The notes: a model not told the origin generated them from the letters alone. A stretch of DNA of 64,000 nt from Geothrix edaphica (GCF_030268045.1 NZ_BSDC01000001.1:992001-1056000), one strand, 5' to 3'; positions 26,799-36,897 are shown, counted from the first letter of the stretch. Numbers and translations: made by a program.

Positions 26799-27788
26799 CT
26801 AGCGGTTGACCAGACGCATCATCGATTCGGGATAGCGGGGCCCCGCGGCGGCACCCGGCGGGAAGAGGCCGCTGAGCTCCACGAGCTCGCCCGGGCAGAG
26901 CACCTGCTCCAGGGCGCCCAGGTTCTCGTCCAGGCGGTCCCGGCGCTTCGTTCCCGGGATGGGCACGATATCGCCGCCCTGGCCCAGAACCCAGGCCAGG
27001 GCCAGCTGGGACGGGGCGCAGCCACGGGCGGCGGCCATGTCCTGGAGGCGGGCGACGAGCTCCAGGTTTTCCTGGAAGTTCCCGCCCTGGAAGCGGGGCG
27101 AGTTGCGCCGGTAGTCATCCGGCTCGAAGTCTTCGAAGCGCTTGATCTGGCCCGTGAGGAAGCCCCTCCCCAAGGGGCTGTAGGGCACGAAGCCCACGCC
27201 CAGCTCGCGGCAGGCCTGCAGCAGGCCGGCCTCGGGATCGCGGGTCCAGAGCGAATATTCAGACTGGACAGCGCTGATGGGATGCACAGCATGGGCGCGC
27301 CGGAGGGTGGCCGGGCTCACCTCGGACAGGCCCAGGAAGCGCACCTTTCCGGCCTTCACGAGCTCCGCCATGGCGCCGACGGTATCCTCCACGGGCACCT
27401 CGGGATCCTGACGATGCTGGTAGTAGAGGTCGATGGTGGCCACGCCCAGGCGCTTCAGGCTGGCGTCACAGGAGCTGCGGACGTAGTCGGGCCGGCCGCA
27501 GACGCCGCGCGCGGCGGGGTTGGCCGGGTCCCGCACGATGCCGAACTTCGTGGCGAGGATCACCTTCTCCCGCACCGGGGCCAGGGCCTTCCCCACCAGG
27601 GCCTCGTTGGTGTGGGGTCCGTAGACATCCGCGGTGTCGAAGAAGGTGATGCCCTGGTCCACGGCATGGAGGATCGTGGCCGTGGATTCAGCGTCATCCC
27701 GGTGGCCATAGAAATCGGACATGCCCATGCAGCCGAGGCCGAGGGCGGACACCGTGAGTCCCTGGGTTCCGAGGGTGCGGGTCAGCAT
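26799..27788 (-). CDS. Aldo/keto reductase
   Basis: NADPH-dependent carbonyl reductase of 329 residues, related to the YajO/AKR13 type. The tetrad is visible as the Asp and Tyr of FFDTADVYG, the Lys of ATKFG and the His of YYQHRQDP. The cofactor region near the end ([17 protein letters not shown]) is characteristic. An AAGGAGG site precedes the ATG. It is first in a leftward series with the ferredoxin-MBL protein and hutU. The physiological substrate is unknown. Confidence 0.93.
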   Translation of the reverse strand: MLTRTLGTQGLTVSALGLGCMGMSDFYGHRDDAESTATILHAVDQGITFFDTADVYGPHTNEALVGKALAPVREKVILATKFGIVRDPANPAARGVCGRPDYVRSSCDASLKRLGVATIDLYYQHRQDPEVPVEDTVGAMAELVKAGKVRFLGLSEVSPATLRRAHAVHPISAVQSEYSLWTRDPEAGLLQACRELGVGFVPYSPLGRGFLTGQIKRFEDFEPDDYRRNSPRFQGGNFQENLELVARLQDMAAARGCAPSQLALAWVLGQGGDIVPIPGTKRRDRLDENLGALEQVLCPGELVELSGLFPPGAAAGPRYPESMMRLVNR

Positions 27789-27850
27789 GGGGACCTCCTT
27801 GGGTGAGGCAGGAAAGCCACGAAGAATAAAACTCTCGCAGAGAAAAGAAT

Positions 27851-27909
27851 GAGAAGACGGAGGTCGCAGAGGAAGGCTTTTCCTTCACCTCTGCATCCTC
27901 CGCCTTCTC
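27851..27909. repeat. Imperfect long inverted repeat between nitroreductase and aldo/keto reductase
   Basis: Arms made of GAGAAG, CGGAGG, GCAGAGG and AAGG pair with CCTT, CCTCTGC, CCTCCG and CTTCTC, interrupted by short mismatches, across a small loop. The flanks contain further GCAGAG/CTCTGCG words. It resembles dispersed intergenic repeats and would fold strongly in RNA on either strand, perhaps ending the nitroreductase transcript. Confidence 0.55.
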
Positions 27910-27943
27910 AGCGACCCTCTGCGGGTGTTGTTGCTGTTCGCGC

Positions 27944-28594
27944 TCAGCGGTGCTCGACGACGTCCTTGGCTTCGAAGCGCACCTTGGGGGCGCTGGCGTA
28001 CTTGTCATCGGTGGCGCGATAGCCCAACGGGCAAGCGCTGATGGTGGTGTAGCCCGTGCCCTTGAGTTCGAGGATCTCGTCGTACTTGGCGGGCTCGATG
28101 CCCTCGAAGGGGCAGGCGTCCACGCCCAGCAGGGCGGCGGAAGTCATGAGGTTGCCCAGGGCGATGTAGGTCTGGCGGGCGGCCCACTCCTGGATGACCG
28201 CGTGGCGGGCGCCCTTGACCAGGTCGCCCACCATGTAGCCCTTGTAGCCGGCCAGGGTGTCGATGGCCACGCCGCGCACCTCGGCGATGCGGGCCACGAA
28301 GCGGTCCACGTCGGCCTCGGTGATGTCCTGCTTGGCGGTGAGGACCACCAGGTGGCTGCAGTCCTCCACCTGGGACTGGTTCCAGGACGCGGGGCGCAGC
28401 TTGGCCTTGAGGGCCGGGTCGGTGACGACGATGAACTTCCACGGCTGCAGCCCGTAGCTGGAGGGCGTGAGGACGAGGGCCTCCTCGATCACGGCCCAGT
28501 CGGGGGCGGAGATCTTCTTCGCGGGGTCGAACTTCTTGGTGGCGTAGCGCCAGTTCAGCTGCTGAAGCAGGCTTTCGCCAGAGATGGTGCTCAT
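27944..28594 (-). CDS. NAD(P)H nitroreductase (NfsB-like)
   Basis: FMN enzyme of 216 residues reducing nitro compounds or quinones with two electrons. Typical features are RYATKKFDP at the N terminus, SSYGLQPWKF, the QTYIALGNLMTSAALLG helix, and the FEGIEP then LGYRATDD segments. The ATG at 28594 has a GAGG site; the frame extends 11 codons upstream without support. It follows trxA by 29 bp, and the flavodoxin gene is upstream, so the three form a redox-response group, probably under the divergent HxlR regulator. Confidence 0.93.
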   Translation of the reverse strand: MSTISGESLLQQLNWRYATKKFDPAKKISAPDWAVIEEALVLTPSSYGLQPWKFIVVTDPALKAKLRPASWNQSQVEDCSHLVVLTAKQDITEADVDRFVARIAEVRGVAIDTLAGYKGYMVGDLVKGARHAVIQEWAARQTYIALGNLMTSAALLGVDACPFEGIEPAKYDEILELKGTGYTTISACPLGYRATDDKYASAPKVRFEAKDVVEHR

Positions 28595-28623
28595 GAGTGC
28601 CTCGGGTACGGGAGGGTGCGGGT

Positions 28624-28944
28624 TCAAATGACCTGCTGGATGCGGGTCCGCAGCTGGTCGATGGGCAGGGAGCCCACGATCCGGTCCAGCGGCTCGCCGT
28701 CCTTGAAGATCACCAGGGTCGGCATGCTGAGAACGTCGTACTGCTCGGAAAGCGGCGTGAAGTCATCCACGTTGAGCTTGGCGAAGCTGATCTTCCCCTT
28801 GAACTCCGCGGCCAGGGTCTCGGTGATGGGGGCCAGCTCGCGGCAGGGCGCGCACCAGGGAGCCCAGAAATCCACCACCGTGGTGCCATGGGCGACAGCC
28901 TCGGTGAAGGTCTGGTCAGTGAGGTGCTGGATGAGGTCGGACAT
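28624..28944 (-). CDS. trxA: Thioredoxin
   Basis: Cytoplasmic dithiol/disulfide oxidoreductase of 106 residues. The active site WCAPC places Cys31 and Cys34, and the cis-proline loop is SMPTLVIF. The Ala between the cysteines (CAPC instead of CGPC) is a variant and may alter the redox potential. The ATG at 28944 has a strong GGAGG site. A strong hairpin lies just upstream at 28963-28990, so it may have its own control within the flavodoxin-thioredoxin-nitroreductase set. Confidence 0.95.
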   Translation of the reverse strand: MSDLIQHLTDQTFTEAVAHGTTVVDFWAPWCAPCRELAPITETLAAEFKGKISFAKLNVDDFTPLSEQYDVLSMPTLVIFKDGEPLDRIVGSLPIDQLRTRIQQVI

Positions 28945-28962
28945 TCGGGAACTCCTCCGGGG

Positions 28963-28990
28963 GCCTTCCAGATTAACGGATCTGGAAGGC
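28963..28990. promoter_or_regulatory. Perfect hairpin upstream of trxA
   Basis: GCCTTCCAGAT and ATCTGGAAGGC form an 11-bp perfect stem around a 6-base loop in the gap between the flavodoxin gene and trxA. In the transcript the stem ends a few bases before the trxA ribosome site. It could attenuate read-through or shield the site. There is no long T-tract on either side. Confidence 0.5.
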
Positions 28991-29008
28991 TTTCCGGTCA
29001 TGACAATA

Positions 29009-29560
29009 TCAGGCGCCCTTCGCCCACCGCGTGGCCGCGGAGGCGATGCGCTGCCCCAGGAGCTCGGCGCTCCTGCGGTCCGCCAGGTTGGGCTCGACCT
29101 CGGGGGCCACCTGGCCCGCCTGGGCCATGAGGCCCGTGAAGCTGCCGAGACGGTTGATGCCCTCCTCGTTGTAGGGCATCTCGGCGTTGCCGATCCAGAC
29201 CATGCCGTGCTGCATGGCGAAGATCATCAGGGACTGGAGGGTGTTCAGCTTGTCGCCGCTGGGGCTGCCGCTGATGGTGAAGCCGGCGGCCAGCTTGTCC
29301 TTCCACTTCCGCTCGAGCCAGGGCTTGGAGCTGGCATCCATGAAGGTCTTGAAGGGGCCGCTCACGTTGCCCATGTAGGTGGGGCTGCCGAAGATGATGG
29401 CGTCGGAGGCCTCAAGGTCCGACCAGTGGGCGTCGATCTCCTCGACGGGAACCAGCAGGACCTTGGCGCCGGGAATGGTCTCTGCGCCGGACTTCACGCT
29501 TTCGGCCACCACCTTGGTGTGGCCGTAGCCGCTGTGGAACACGATGGAAAGCTGGGTCAT
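29009..29560 (-). CDS. Flavodoxin-family NAD(P)H oxidoreductase
   Basis: A 183-residue FMN flavoprotein of the WrbA/NADPH-dependent reductase group. The phosphate loop is FHSGYGHTKVVA, followed by the FMN-binding GSPTYMGNVSGPFK and a segment FTISGSPSGDK. It differs from the window's other WrbA by lacking the HGGQ loop. The ATG at 29560 is chosen since AAGGAG lies 6 bp upstream; the next ATG upstream would have no spacing. It is divergent from the HxlR regulator across repeated GTAGGCAC elements, which strongly suggests control by it. Confidence 0.88.
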   Translation of the reverse strand: MTQLSIVFHSGYGHTKVVAESVKSGAETIPGAKVLLVPVEEIDAHWSDLEASDAIIFGSPTYMGNVSGPFKTFMDASSKPWLERKWKDKLAAGFTISGSPSGDKLNTLQSLMIFAMQHGMVWIGNAEMPYNEEGINRLGSFTGLMAQAGQVAPEVEPNLADRRSAELLGQRIASAATRWAKGA

Positions 29561-29610
29561 CCTCATCTCCTTTTCGGGGGCTTGCATTCGATTCGCCCGT
29601 GATCCAAACT

Positions 29611-29666
29611 TTAGGTGCTTACGATCGAAAAGAAAGTAGGCACTATTTCGGAAGGTAGGCACCTAA
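29611..29666. promoter_or_regulatory. Putative HxlR operator: three GTAGGCAC-type elements
   Basis: The gap between the flavodoxin and HxlR genes contains TTAGGTGCTTAC (29611-29622), GTAGGCACTA (29636-29645) and GTAGGCACCTAA (29655-29666). The first is inverted with respect to the other two, giving a palindromic pair and a direct repeat. The last copy touches the hxlR-like ATG, as expected for autorepression. HxlR dimers bind short inverted repeats, so this is a good candidate operator. Confidence 0.65.
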
Positions 29667-30076
29667 TGGTTAGTCATGCGACTCGCAAGGCATGCGCCCT
29701 GGCTCCCAACGTCCTCAGCGCCCAGTGCCCGACGCGCCAGGCCCTGGATCTCATCGCCGACAAGTGGACGACCCTGTTGATCTACCTGCTGTCGAAGGGG
29801 AAGCAGCGCTACGGCGACCTCCACCGCCAGGTGGGTGGCATCAGCCAGAAGATGCTGACCCAGACCCTGCGGAAGCTGGAGCGGGACGGCCTGGTCACGC
29901 GCCACGTCTATCCTGAGGTGCCGCCCCGCACCGAGTACGAGCTGACCAAGCTGGGGCACACGCTCATCGGGCCCCTGGGCGCCCTCTGCGAGTGGGCCGG
30001 CACGCACCTGTCGGAGCTGGAGCAGGCCCGCAAGCGCTACGACCATCTGCAGAAGAAGCCCAGCCTCAGCGCCTGA
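29666..30076 (+). CDS. HxlR/YodB-family transcriptional regulator
   Basis: A 136-residue winged-helix regulator. The family pattern is clear: CPTRQALDLIADKW near the N terminus, then QRYGDLHRQVGGISQKMLTQTLRKLERDGLVTR for the recognition helix and wing, and the PPRTEYELTKLG tail. Cys21 is the position used for redox sensing in YodB/HypR-type members; Cys10 is additional. The ATG at 29666 has AGG 8 bp upstream; a GTG at 29615 is less likely. It is divergent from flavodoxin-trxA-nitroreductase. It probably responds to quinones, electrophiles or oxidants. Its 3' end overlaps the mocA-like gene by 11 bp. Confidence 0.92.
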   Translation: MVSHATRKACALAPNVLSAQCPTRQALDLIADKWTTLLIYLLSKGKQRYGDLHRQVGGISQKMLTQTLRKLERDGLVTRHVYPEVPPRTEYELTKLGHTLIGPLGALCEWAGTHLSELEQARKRYDHLQKKPSLSA

Positions 30077-30620
30077 TGCTGTCCAGGTCCCCGGGCGCGT
30101 CCAGGTCGTCGGCGCCGGCCGGGAAGGGCAGGGAGACCGTCTGCTGACGCAGGAGGAGGGCCTTGGCCCCCCGGTCCCCGCGCAGGGCCAGCAATTCCGG
30201 GAAGCACCGCCGCGGCAGCACGGCGGGGATGCCGAGGGTGCCAGCATAGGCGCAGGCCACGGCGCGCGCGGGATGGGCTGCGGCCAAGGCCAGCAGGGCT
30301 TCGAGCAGGGCCGCGTCCACGGCGGGTTGGTCCACCGTCAGCAGCAGGGCGGCTTCCACCTCCGGCGCCAGGGCCGCAATGCCCTGGCGGATGGAGCTGC
30401 CCATGCCCTCCTGGGCCTCGGGGTTGAAGACCGTCCGGACCTCCAGTCCGTCAAGGCCGGCGTCCCAGGCCCCGATCACGGCCACCACCGGACGGCAGCC
30501 GGCGTCCAGGGCGGCCCGGGCAGTGCGGTGCAGCAGGGTCTCGCCGGCCAGGCGCAGGAGAGCCTTGGGGCCGCCCATGCGTCGCCCCGCTCCCGCTGCC
30601 AGGATGACGGCCGCGATCAT
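30066..30620 (-). CDS. MocA-like molybdenum cofactor nucleotidyltransferase
   Basis: A 184-residue NTP transferase of the MobA/MocA group that attaches CMP (or GMP) to molybdopterin. The signature [18 protein letters not shown] lies at the N terminus, followed by GMGSSIRQG and the metal-binding TVDQPAV. The ATG overlaps the xdhC stop as ATGA. Together with XdhC and the two molybdenum hydroxylases upstream it would mature those enzymes with molybdopterin cytosine dinucleotide. No other function fits as well. Confidence 0.88.
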   Translation of the reverse strand: MIAAVILAAGAGRRMGGPKALLRLAGETLLHRTARAALDAGCRPVVAVIGAWDAGLDGLEVRTVFNPEAQEGMGSSIRQGIAALAPEVEAALLLTVDQPAVDAALLEALLALAAAHPARAVACAYAGTLGIPAVLPRRCFPELLALRGDRGAKALLLRQQTVSLPFPAGADDLDAPGDLDSIRR

Positions 30621-31594
30621 GGGGCCGACACGGGCGCGCGGGATGCCCGCAGGGAACCGCCCGCCCGGCCCTGGAAGCTGGCCTGGATCTCCGCCAGCAC
30701 GGCCAGGGCGATGGTCTCGGGATCCTCGGCGCCCAGATCCAGTCCCACCGGGCTGTGCAGGCGGTCTCCGAAGTGGAGGCCCTCCGCGGCGAGCTCGGCC
30801 ACCAGCTTCGCGCTCCGGGCCCGGCTGCCCATGAGGCCGAGGTACCCGGCGCCCGCGTCCCCAAGCAGCCGCAGGGCCTCGAGATCCTTCTGGTAGTTGT
30901 GGGTCATGAGCACCACCGCGCTGCGGCCGTCCAGTCCCAGCCCGGGCACCCGCTGGGCGGGGTGGCCCGAGAGGATGCGGTCCGCCTCGGGGAAGCGTTC
31001 CGCCCGGGCGAAGGCGGGGCGATGGTCCAGCAGGCCCACGGACCATCCGAGCCCCTTGGCCAGGCGGACCAGGGGCCGGCTGTCATCGCTGGCGCCCAGG
31101 ACCCACAACGAGACCGGCGGGGGGATGACCTCCAGGATTTCCTCGGCGTCCGGAGCATCCCCCTCACGCAGGCGACGGCGCGGGAAGCCCTCCTTCAGCG
31201 AGGTCGCAAGGCGCAGGGGGCGGCGATCCCGCAGCACCTCCTCGACCCAGGCCAGCCAGCCCGGGGGGGCGGCCTGATCCAGCCGCTCCACCAAGATGTC
31301 CAGCACCCCTTCGCAGCCGCTGCCGCTGCCCCAGACGAGGTCCGCCTCGCCCCGCAAGTCGTACCGCAGCCGCCGCGGGAGGCCGTCGGCCAGCACCTCC
31401 CTGGCCCTTCCGAGCACCTCCCCCTCCAGGCAGCCGCCGCTGAGGGAGCCGCGCAGCACCTGCTCCCCATCGGTGAGCAGGCGGGATCCGGGTCGGCGGT
31501 AGCTGGAGCCTTCGACGCGCAGCAGCGTGGCCAGGGCCAAGGGCCCGCCCTGCTCCCGGATCAAGCCGAGGATGTCCTGGAGTTCCTTGTGCAT
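30617..31594 (-). CDS. XdhC/CoxI family molybdenum-enzyme maturation factor
   Basis: A 325-residue chaperone that binds and sulfurates the molybdenum cofactor and inserts it into xanthine dehydrogenase-type enzymes. The N-terminal XdhC domain shows [24 protein letters not shown] and [12 protein letters not shown]; the C-terminal Rossmann-like domain has [19 protein letters not shown] and GLMGSRARS. The ATG at 31594 has no clear ribosome site, perhaps because it follows the dehydrogenase gene by 7 bp. It is coupled to the mocA-like gene. Confidence 0.92.
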   Translation of the reverse strand: MHKELQDILGLIREQGGPLALATLLRVEGSSYRRPGSRLLTDGEQVLRGSLSGGCLEGEVLGRAREVLADGLPRRLRYDLRGEADLVWGSGSGCEGVLDILVERLDQAAPPGWLAWVEEVLRDRRPLRLATSLKEGFPRRRLREGDAPDAEEILEVIPPPVSLWVLGASDDSRPLVRLAKGLGWSVGLLDHRPAFARAERFPEADRILSGHPAQRVPGLGLDGRSAVVLMTHNYQKDLEALRLLGDAGAGYLGLMGSRARSAKLVAELAAEGLHFGDRLHSPVGLDLGAEDPETIALAVLAEIQASFQGRAGGSLRASRAPVSAP

Positions 31595-31601
31595 GAGGAG
31601 A

Positions 31602-33752
31602 TTATGCCTTGCGCAGAGCCGGTGGGAGGAGCGGCAGACTGCGCAGGCGCTTGCCGGTGGCGGCGAAGACCGCGTTGGCCACGGCGGGCGCCAGGGGCGG
31701 CAGGCCCGGTTCGCCCACGCCGCCCGGCGGCAGGTCACTGGGCACGATGTGGACCTCCACCTTGGGCATGGATGGGAGCAGGAGGATCGGGTGGGCCGAG
31801 AAACTGTCGGCGGTCACGCGGCCGTCCTTGAGCGTGATCTCGTCGTAGAGGGCGGCGCTGAGGCCGAAGGCGATGCCACCCTCCATCTGGGCCTTCACGT
31901 TCCCCGGATTGAGCACCATCCCGCAGTCCACGGCGCAGACCACGCGGTGGACGCGGATGCTGCCGTCGGCCTTGGCTTCCACTTCCGCCACCTGGGCCAC
32001 ATAGGTGCCGCAGTCCAGGTAGGCGTGGGCTGCGATGCCGCGTCCCCAGCCCTTGGGCAGCTTGCGGGTCCGCCAGCCGGCCTTGGTTGCCGCCAGCTCC
32101 AGCACGGCGCGGTACCGGGCCGGGTCGAAGGTGTCCCTCCCCAGCTTCCGCGGACCCTTCGGAAGGTTTTCGAGGCGGAAATCGAGGGGATCCTTCCCGG
32201 CCGCATGGGCCAATTCGTCCAGGAAGGACTCGGTGACGAAGGGGTTGAAGCTGGCCGGCACGGCCCGCCAGAACCAGATGGGCACCGGCGTGTCGCTCTG
32301 GCCCCACTCCACGTGGAGGTTCGGGATGGCATAGGCCAGGTCCGCCGCGCCCGCCAGCTCCGTGGCTTCCGCGGGCCAGGGGAAGTGGTTGGCGGCCGCG
32401 ATGGAAGGCCCCACGAATCGGTGGCGCCAGGCGAGTGGATGGCCCTGGCCGTCCAGACCCGCCTCCAGTTCGTGGAGGGTGGCCGGGCGATAGCCGTCGT
32501 GCTGGAAGTCGTCAGGCCGGGTCCACTGCGCCTTCACCGGCGCGCCGACCGCCTTGGAGCACTCCACGGCATCGAGGATGAAGTCCGCCATGGCGCGGCG
32601 GCCGAAGCCACCGCCGGCCAGCGTGACCTGGATCTCGATCTGGTCGGCCTTCAGGCCCGTGAGCTTCTCGACGAAGGGCAGGGTCATCCCCGGGGCCTGG
32701 GTGGGGGCCCAGATCATGCAGCGGTCGGGCTTCACGTCCGCCACGGCCACCATGGGCTCCATGGTGGCGTGGGCGAGGAAGGGGGCGTCGTAGGTGGCCT
32801 TGATGCGCTTGGCCGCCTTGGGCAGGGCCTGGGCCGCATCACCTTCCTGGCGCACGACCTTGCCCGGCGTCTTGAGCCGCTCCTCGAACTGCCGCCGGAG
32901 GGCGGCGCTGTCCACCTTGGCGGCCGGGCCTTCGTCCCACTGCACCTTCAGCGCCTCCCGGCCGGCGAAGGCCGCCCAGGTGTCCTCGCCGAAGACGGCC
33001 ACGCCGCTCGAAACCTGCAGCACCTTCTTCACGCCGGGCACCTTGAGGGCGGCCGCGGCGTCGAAGGACTTCACCTTCCCGCCGAACACCGGGCACCGCT
33101 CGATGCTCGCCACGAGCATGCCGGGGAGGTGGATATCCGTGGCGAACTGGGCCCGTCCGGTGACGATGTCGGGCCCGTCCAGGCGCAGGGTGTCCTTGCC
33201 CAGGATCCGGAAATCCCTGGGCGCTTTCAGCGGTGGCTCCGCCGGGGCCGTGAGTTTTGCGGCCCGGGCCACCAGGTCGCCGTAAGCCAGGCTCCGCTTC
33301 GTGGGCGGGTGCTGGATCCGGCCCGAGCGCGCCAGGCACTCGGACTTGGCCACACCCCAGGTGTCGGCAGCGGCCTGGAGGAGCATTTCCCGGGCCTGGG
33401 CGCCCACCTTCCGAAGGGCCAGGGTGGTGGAGCGCGTGGTCTGGCTGCCGCCGGTGACACCGAGATCGCCGAATCTCGGCGCGGTGGAGGCCTGGAGCAC
33501 CTTCACGCGGGACCAGTCCGCCTCGAGTTCCTCCGCGATGGCCATGGCCATGCTGGTGCGCACGCCCTGGCCGATCTCCGTCCGCGTGGCCCAGATGGTG
33601 ATGGAACCGTCGGGATCGATGCGGAGCATGCCGCTGGGCTGGAACGAGGCTACCGGGGCCTGGGCCGCGGCGCCCCTCACCCGCACGGGCAGGGCGAAGG
33701 CCAGGGTCAGGGCGCCGGTGGTCTTGAGGAAGTCACGCCGGGTGGTGCTCAT
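31602..33752 (-). CDS. Molybdopterin-binding hydroxylase large subunit (IorB type), copy 1
   Basis: A 716-residue large subunit of a xanthine dehydrogenase-family enzyme, most like isoquinoline 1-oxidoreductase beta or aldehyde oxidase. It begins with a Tat signal ([11 protein letters not shown]), so it is exported folded. Cofactor loops include [25 protein letters not shown] and the VVCAVDCG region, and the catalytic Glu is about 681 in GGVGEPG. The substrate cannot be read from the sequence. An AAGGAGG site precedes the ATG, which overlaps the 2Fe-2S subunit stop as ATGA. No FAD subunit is present, so electrons probably leave to a cytochrome. Confidence 0.93.
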   Translation of the reverse strand: MSTTRRDFLKTTGALTLAFALPVRVRGAAAQAPVASFQPSGMLRIDPDGSITIWATRTEIGQGVRTSMAMAIAEELEADWSRVKVLQASTAPRFGDLGVTGGSQTTRSTTLALRKVGAQAREMLLQAAADTWGVAKSECLARSGRIQHPPTKRSLAYGDLVARAAKLTAPAEPPLKAPRDFRILGKDTLRLDGPDIVTGRAQFATDIHLPGMLVASIERCPVFGGKVKSFDAAAALKVPGVKKVLQVSSGVAVFGEDTWAAFAGREALKVQWDEGPAAKVDSAALRRQFEERLKTPGKVVRQEGDAAQALPKAAKRIKATYDAPFLAHATMEPMVAVADVKPDRCMIWAPTQAPGMTLPFVEKLTGLKADQIEIQVTLAGGGFGRRAMADFILDAVECSKAVGAPVKAQWTRPDDFQHDGYRPATLHELEAGLDGQGHPLAWRHRFVGPSIAAANHFPWPAEATELAGAADLAYAIPNLHVEWGQSDTPVPIWFWRAVPASFNPFVTESFLDELAHAAGKDPLDFRLENLPKGPRKLGRDTFDPARYRAVLELAATKAGWRTRKLPKGWGRGIAAHAYLDCGTYVAQVAEVEAKADGSIRVHRVVCAVDCGMVLNPGNVKAQMEGGIAFGLSAALYDEITLKDGRVTADSFSAHPILLLPSMPKVEVHIVPSDLPPGGVGEPGLPPLAPAVANAVFAATGKRLRSLPLLPPALRKA

Positions 33753-34222
33753 GGGGCCACCTCCTTCCGCTGGCCCGCGGCCCGGTGGATGGCCTCGCGG
33801 ATCCGCAGGTAGGTGCCGCAGCGGCACACGTTCTCGCCCATGGCCTGGTCGATGTCGCGGTCCGTGGGTTTGGGGTGCTTGGCCAGCAGGGCCGCGGCGG
33901 TCATGATCTGCCCCGTCTGGCAGTAGCCGCACTGGGCGACGTCCGTCTCGATCCAGGCCTTCTGCAGGGGATGGGCGCCATGGGGGTCCAGGCCCTCGAT
34001 GGTGGTGATGCGCTTCGTGCCGACGTCGCCCACCGGCGTGACGCAGGACCGCACGGGCTCGCCGCCGAGATGGACGGTGCAGGCGCCGCAGAGGCCCTGT
34101 CCGCAGCCGAACTTGGTGCCTGTCAGGGCGAGGCGATCGCGCAGCACCCAGAGAAGGGGCATATCGGGTGGTGCCTCGACCGTGTGGGACTGGCCATTGA
34201 CCGAGAGCGTGTACTCCGCCAT
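33749..34222 (-). CDS. 2Fe-2S hydroxylase small subunit (IorA type), copy 1
   Basis: A 157-residue iron-sulfur subunit with two clusters. The plant-type ligands are in [16 protein letters not shown] with a further Cys in RSCVTP, and the second cluster ligands are in [10 protein letters not shown] and NVCRCGTY. It transfers electrons from the molybdopterin in the adjacent large subunit. The ATG at 34222 has a GGAGG site 5 bp away; a GTG two codons upstream is possible. It is translationally coupled to the large subunit and lies 69 bp after the second large-subunit gene. Confidence 0.95.
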   Translation of the reverse strand: MAEYTLSVNGQSHTVEAPPDMPLLWVLRDRLALTGTKFGCGQGLCGACTVHLGGEPVRSCVTPVGDVGTKRITTIEGLDPHGAHPLQKAWIETDVAQCGYCQTGQIMTAAALLAKHPKPTDRDIDQAMGENVCRCGTYLRIREAIHRAAGQRKEVAP

Positions 34223-34291
34223 GGGCACCTCCAGCTGGGATGGCGGCCCCCATGCTACGCCCGTTTGATGGCGAGGGTGGGATATGAAAAA

Positions 34292-36439
34292 CTAGATCAA
34301 TCCATCTTCAATGGGAACTTTCCGGATCCGCTTTCCCGTGGCGGCGAAGACCGCGTTCAGCACGGCCGGGATGACCACGGGCACGGGCGGCTCGCCCATG
34401 CCGGAAGGGGCCTCGACGCTGGGGATCACGTGGGTCTCGACGAGGGGCATGTCCCCGAGGCGCAGCACAGGGAAGTCGTGGTAGCCCGTCTGCACGGTAC
34501 GGCCCTTGTCCCACGTGATCTGGGAGAAGAGGGCCGAGAGGCCGAAGGCGATGCCGCCTTCCACCTGGGCTTCGAGGCCCGCGGGATTCACCGCCAGGCC
34601 GCAGTCCACCGCGCAGGTGACCTTGTGCACCTTGAGCCGGCCCTTCACCAGGGAGACCTCCGCCACCTCGGCGGCGTAGGTGCGGCCGTCATAGGCGTGG
34701 CACGCAAGGCCGAGGCCATGGCCCGCGGGCAGCTTGCGGCCCCAGCCGGCCTTTTCCGCCGCCACCTCCAGCACCTTCTTCAGGCGCCGGATGTCGGCCG
34801 CGTCGCGGCCGAACTTGACGATGCCGCGGTCGCCCAGCAGGTCCAGGCGGAAGCGGAGGGGGTCCTTCCCCAGGGCGTGGGCGACTTCGTCGAGGAAGCA
34901 TTCCCGGGCGAAGACATTGGGCACGATCTGGATGCCGCGCCACCAGCCCAGGGGCGTGGGCGCTTCCACTTCCGAGAAATCCACGGCGAGGGCGGGGATG
35001 GCGTAGGGGATGTCGTAGGCGCCGTTGGCTTCCGTGGTGGCTTGGGAGGGCGCCTTCTGGCCTCCCAGCCAGGACCTCAGCACAGCAGGGCCGGCGATGC
35101 GGTGGGTCCAGGCCGCGAGGGCGCCCGCGCCGTCGATCCCCGCGCGCAGTCGGTGGAGCGTCGCGGGATGGTGGAGGTCGTGGCGGAGGTCATCCTCCCG
35201 GTCCCACACCACCTGCACGGGACCGCCGCCGGCGGCCTTGGCCACCTGGGCGGCCTCGGTGCTGAAGTCGGTGCCCAGGCGGCGTCCGAAGCCACCGCCG
35301 ATGAGGGGCACGTTCAGCTTCAGCTGCTCGGCCTTCAGGCCCATGGCCGCGGCGGCGCGATCCTGGGCCCGATTCGCGGACTGGCTGCCCACCCACATCT
35401 CGGCGCCATCGCCACCCACCTGGGCGGTGGCGTTCATGGGCTCCACGGTGACGTGGGCCTGGTAGGGGAAGCTGTACTCCGCCTCCAGCACCTTGGCGGC
35501 GGCGGCCAGGGCCTTGGCGGGGTCGCCTTCCCGGCGGGCGTCGTCGGCGGGCCCGGTGAGGGCCGCCCGCATCTTCGCTTCGAGCGTGGCGGAATTGAAA
35601 TCCCGGCCGGTGCCCTCGTCCCAGGTGGCCGCGGCGGCCAGCGCCTCCCGGCCCTTGAAGGCCGCCCAGGTGCTGTCGGCCACGACCGCGAGCCCCGTGG
35701 GCACCTTCAGCACGGCCTTCACGCCGCGCACGGCCTTGGCCTTGGCGTCATCCCAGGTTTTGGGCTGGCCCCCGGGCACGGGGCAGCGCAGCACGGCGGC
35801 GAAGCGCTGGTCCGGGCGCCGCACATCGAGGCCGAAGACCGCCTTGCCCGTGACGATGGCCGGGCCGTCGAAGCGGGGCGTCCGCTTGCCCAGCAGGCGG
35901 TACTCGCCGGGCTTCTTCAGGGGGACATCCTTGGGAACGGGCAGCTTGGCCGCGGCTTCCGCCAGGGCGCCATAGGCCAGCCTCTTCCCGTCGGGACCGA
36001 GCACGAAGCCCTTCTCCGTGCGGCACTGGCCCAGGGATACCTTCCACTGGGCGGCGGCCGCGCCCTTGAGCATCTCCCGGGCCGTGGCCCCGGCGCGGCG
36101 GAGCGTATCCCAGGTGGTGCTCACGCTGGTGCTGCCGCCGGTGTTCATGGCCTTGAACTCCGGTCCGGGCTGGCCGGTGATGACTTCGACCTTCGACCAG
36201 TCGAGGTCCAGTTCCTCCGCCAACGCCAGGGGGAGAGCCGTGCGGACGCCCTGGCCCATCTCCACCTTGGGCACGGTGATCTGCGCCGTGCCATCAGGCC
36301 GGATAGTCAGGAAGGCATTGGGGCGGAAGGCCGCCCTGGTGGTCTCCCCAGGGCGGGGTTTGGCCTCCAGGTACACGCCCAGCATCAAGCCCGTGCCGGC
36401 GGCGCCGGTCAGTTTCAGGAAGTCGCGGCGGCTGGTCAC
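34292..36439 (-). CDS. Molybdopterin-binding hydroxylase large subunit (IorB type), copy 2
   Basis: A 715-residue paralogue of copy 1 with the same layout: Tat signal ([14 protein letters not shown]), [25 protein letters not shown], the VTCAVDCG region and catalytic Glu near 683 in GMGEPP. Identity to copy 1 looks moderate rather than high, so the duplication is old or the copies were acquired separately and probably act on different aldehydes or N-heterocycles. The ATG overlaps its small subunit as ATGA. The same XdhC and MocA-like proteins probably mature both enzymes. Confidence 0.93.
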   Translation of the reverse strand: MTSRRDFLKLTGAAGTGLMLGVYLEAKPRPGETTRAAFRPNAFLTIRPDGTAQITVPKVEMGQGVRTALPLALAEELDLDWSKVEVITGQPGPEFKAMNTGGSTSVSTTWDTLRRAGATAREMLKGAAAAQWKVSLGQCRTEKGFVLGPDGKRLAYGALAEAAAKLPVPKDVPLKKPGEYRLLGKRTPRFDGPAIVTGKAVFGLDVRRPDQRFAAVLRCPVPGGQPKTWDDAKAKAVRGVKAVLKVPTGLAVVADSTWAAFKGREALAAAATWDEGTGRDFNSATLEAKMRAALTGPADDARREGDPAKALAAAAKVLEAEYSFPYQAHVTVEPMNATAQVGGDGAEMWVGSQSANRAQDRAAAAMGLKAEQLKLNVPLIGGGFGRRLGTDFSTEAAQVAKAAGGGPVQVVWDREDDLRHDLHHPATLHRLRAGIDGAGALAAWTHRIAGPAVLRSWLGGQKAPSQATTEANGAYDIPYAIPALAVDFSEVEAPTPLGWWRGIQIVPNVFARECFLDEVAHALGKDPLRFRLDLLGDRGIVKFGRDAADIRRLKKVLEVAAEKAGWGRKLPAGHGLGLACHAYDGRTYAAEVAEVSLVKGRLKVHKVTCAVDCGLAVNPAGLEAQVEGGIAFGLSALFSQITWDKGRTVQTGYHDFPVLRLGDMPLVETHVIPSVEAPSGMGEPPVPVVIPAVLNAVFAATGKRIRKVPIEDGLI

Positions 36440-36897
36440 TTCGCACCTCCGGCGGCGCGCTTCACCGCTTTGCGGACGCGGGGGTAGGTGCCGCAGCGGC
36501 AGACATGATCGGCGAAGGCTTCATCGATGTCGTGGTCCGAGGGACGGGCCTTGCGCTTCAGCAGGGCCGCGGCGGTCATGATCATGCCCGGCTGGCAGTA
36601 GCCGCACTGGGCCACGTCCTCGGCGATCCAGGCACGCTGCACCGGGTGGGAGCCATCCTTGGACAGGCCCTCCACGGTGATGACGGTACGTCCGGCGGCC
36701 TCCTTCAGGCTCGTCTGGCAGGCCTTCACGGCCTGCCCGTCGAGATGGACAGTGCAGGCACCACAGACGCCCTGGCCGCAGCCGAACTTGGTGCCGGTGA
36801 GGCCGAGCGTGTCCCGGAGCACCCAAAGCAGCGGCGTGTCGGCGTCGACCTCCACGCTGTGGCCGCGGCCATTCACAGTGAGCTGGTAGGTGGGCAT
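36436..36897 (-). CDS. 2Fe-2S hydroxylase small subunit (IorA type), copy 2
   Basis: A 153-residue iron-sulfur subunit with [32 protein letters not shown] and HVCRCGTY cluster ligands. The ATG at 36897 has an AGGG site; the frame extends 18 codons upstream without support. It is the first gene of the molybdenum hydroxylase island, which reads leftward through two subunit pairs to xdhC and the mocA-like gene. The promoter must lie in 36898-37029, shared with the divergent cyclophilin. Confidence 0.94.
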   Translation of the reverse strand: MPTYQLTVNGRGHSVEVDADTPLLWVLRDTLGLTGTKFGCGQGVCGACTVHLDGQAVKACQTSLKEAAGRTVITVEGLSKDGSHPVQRAWIAEDVAQCGYCQPGMIMTAAALLKRKARPSDHDIDEAFADHVCRCGTYPRVRKAVKRAAGGAK

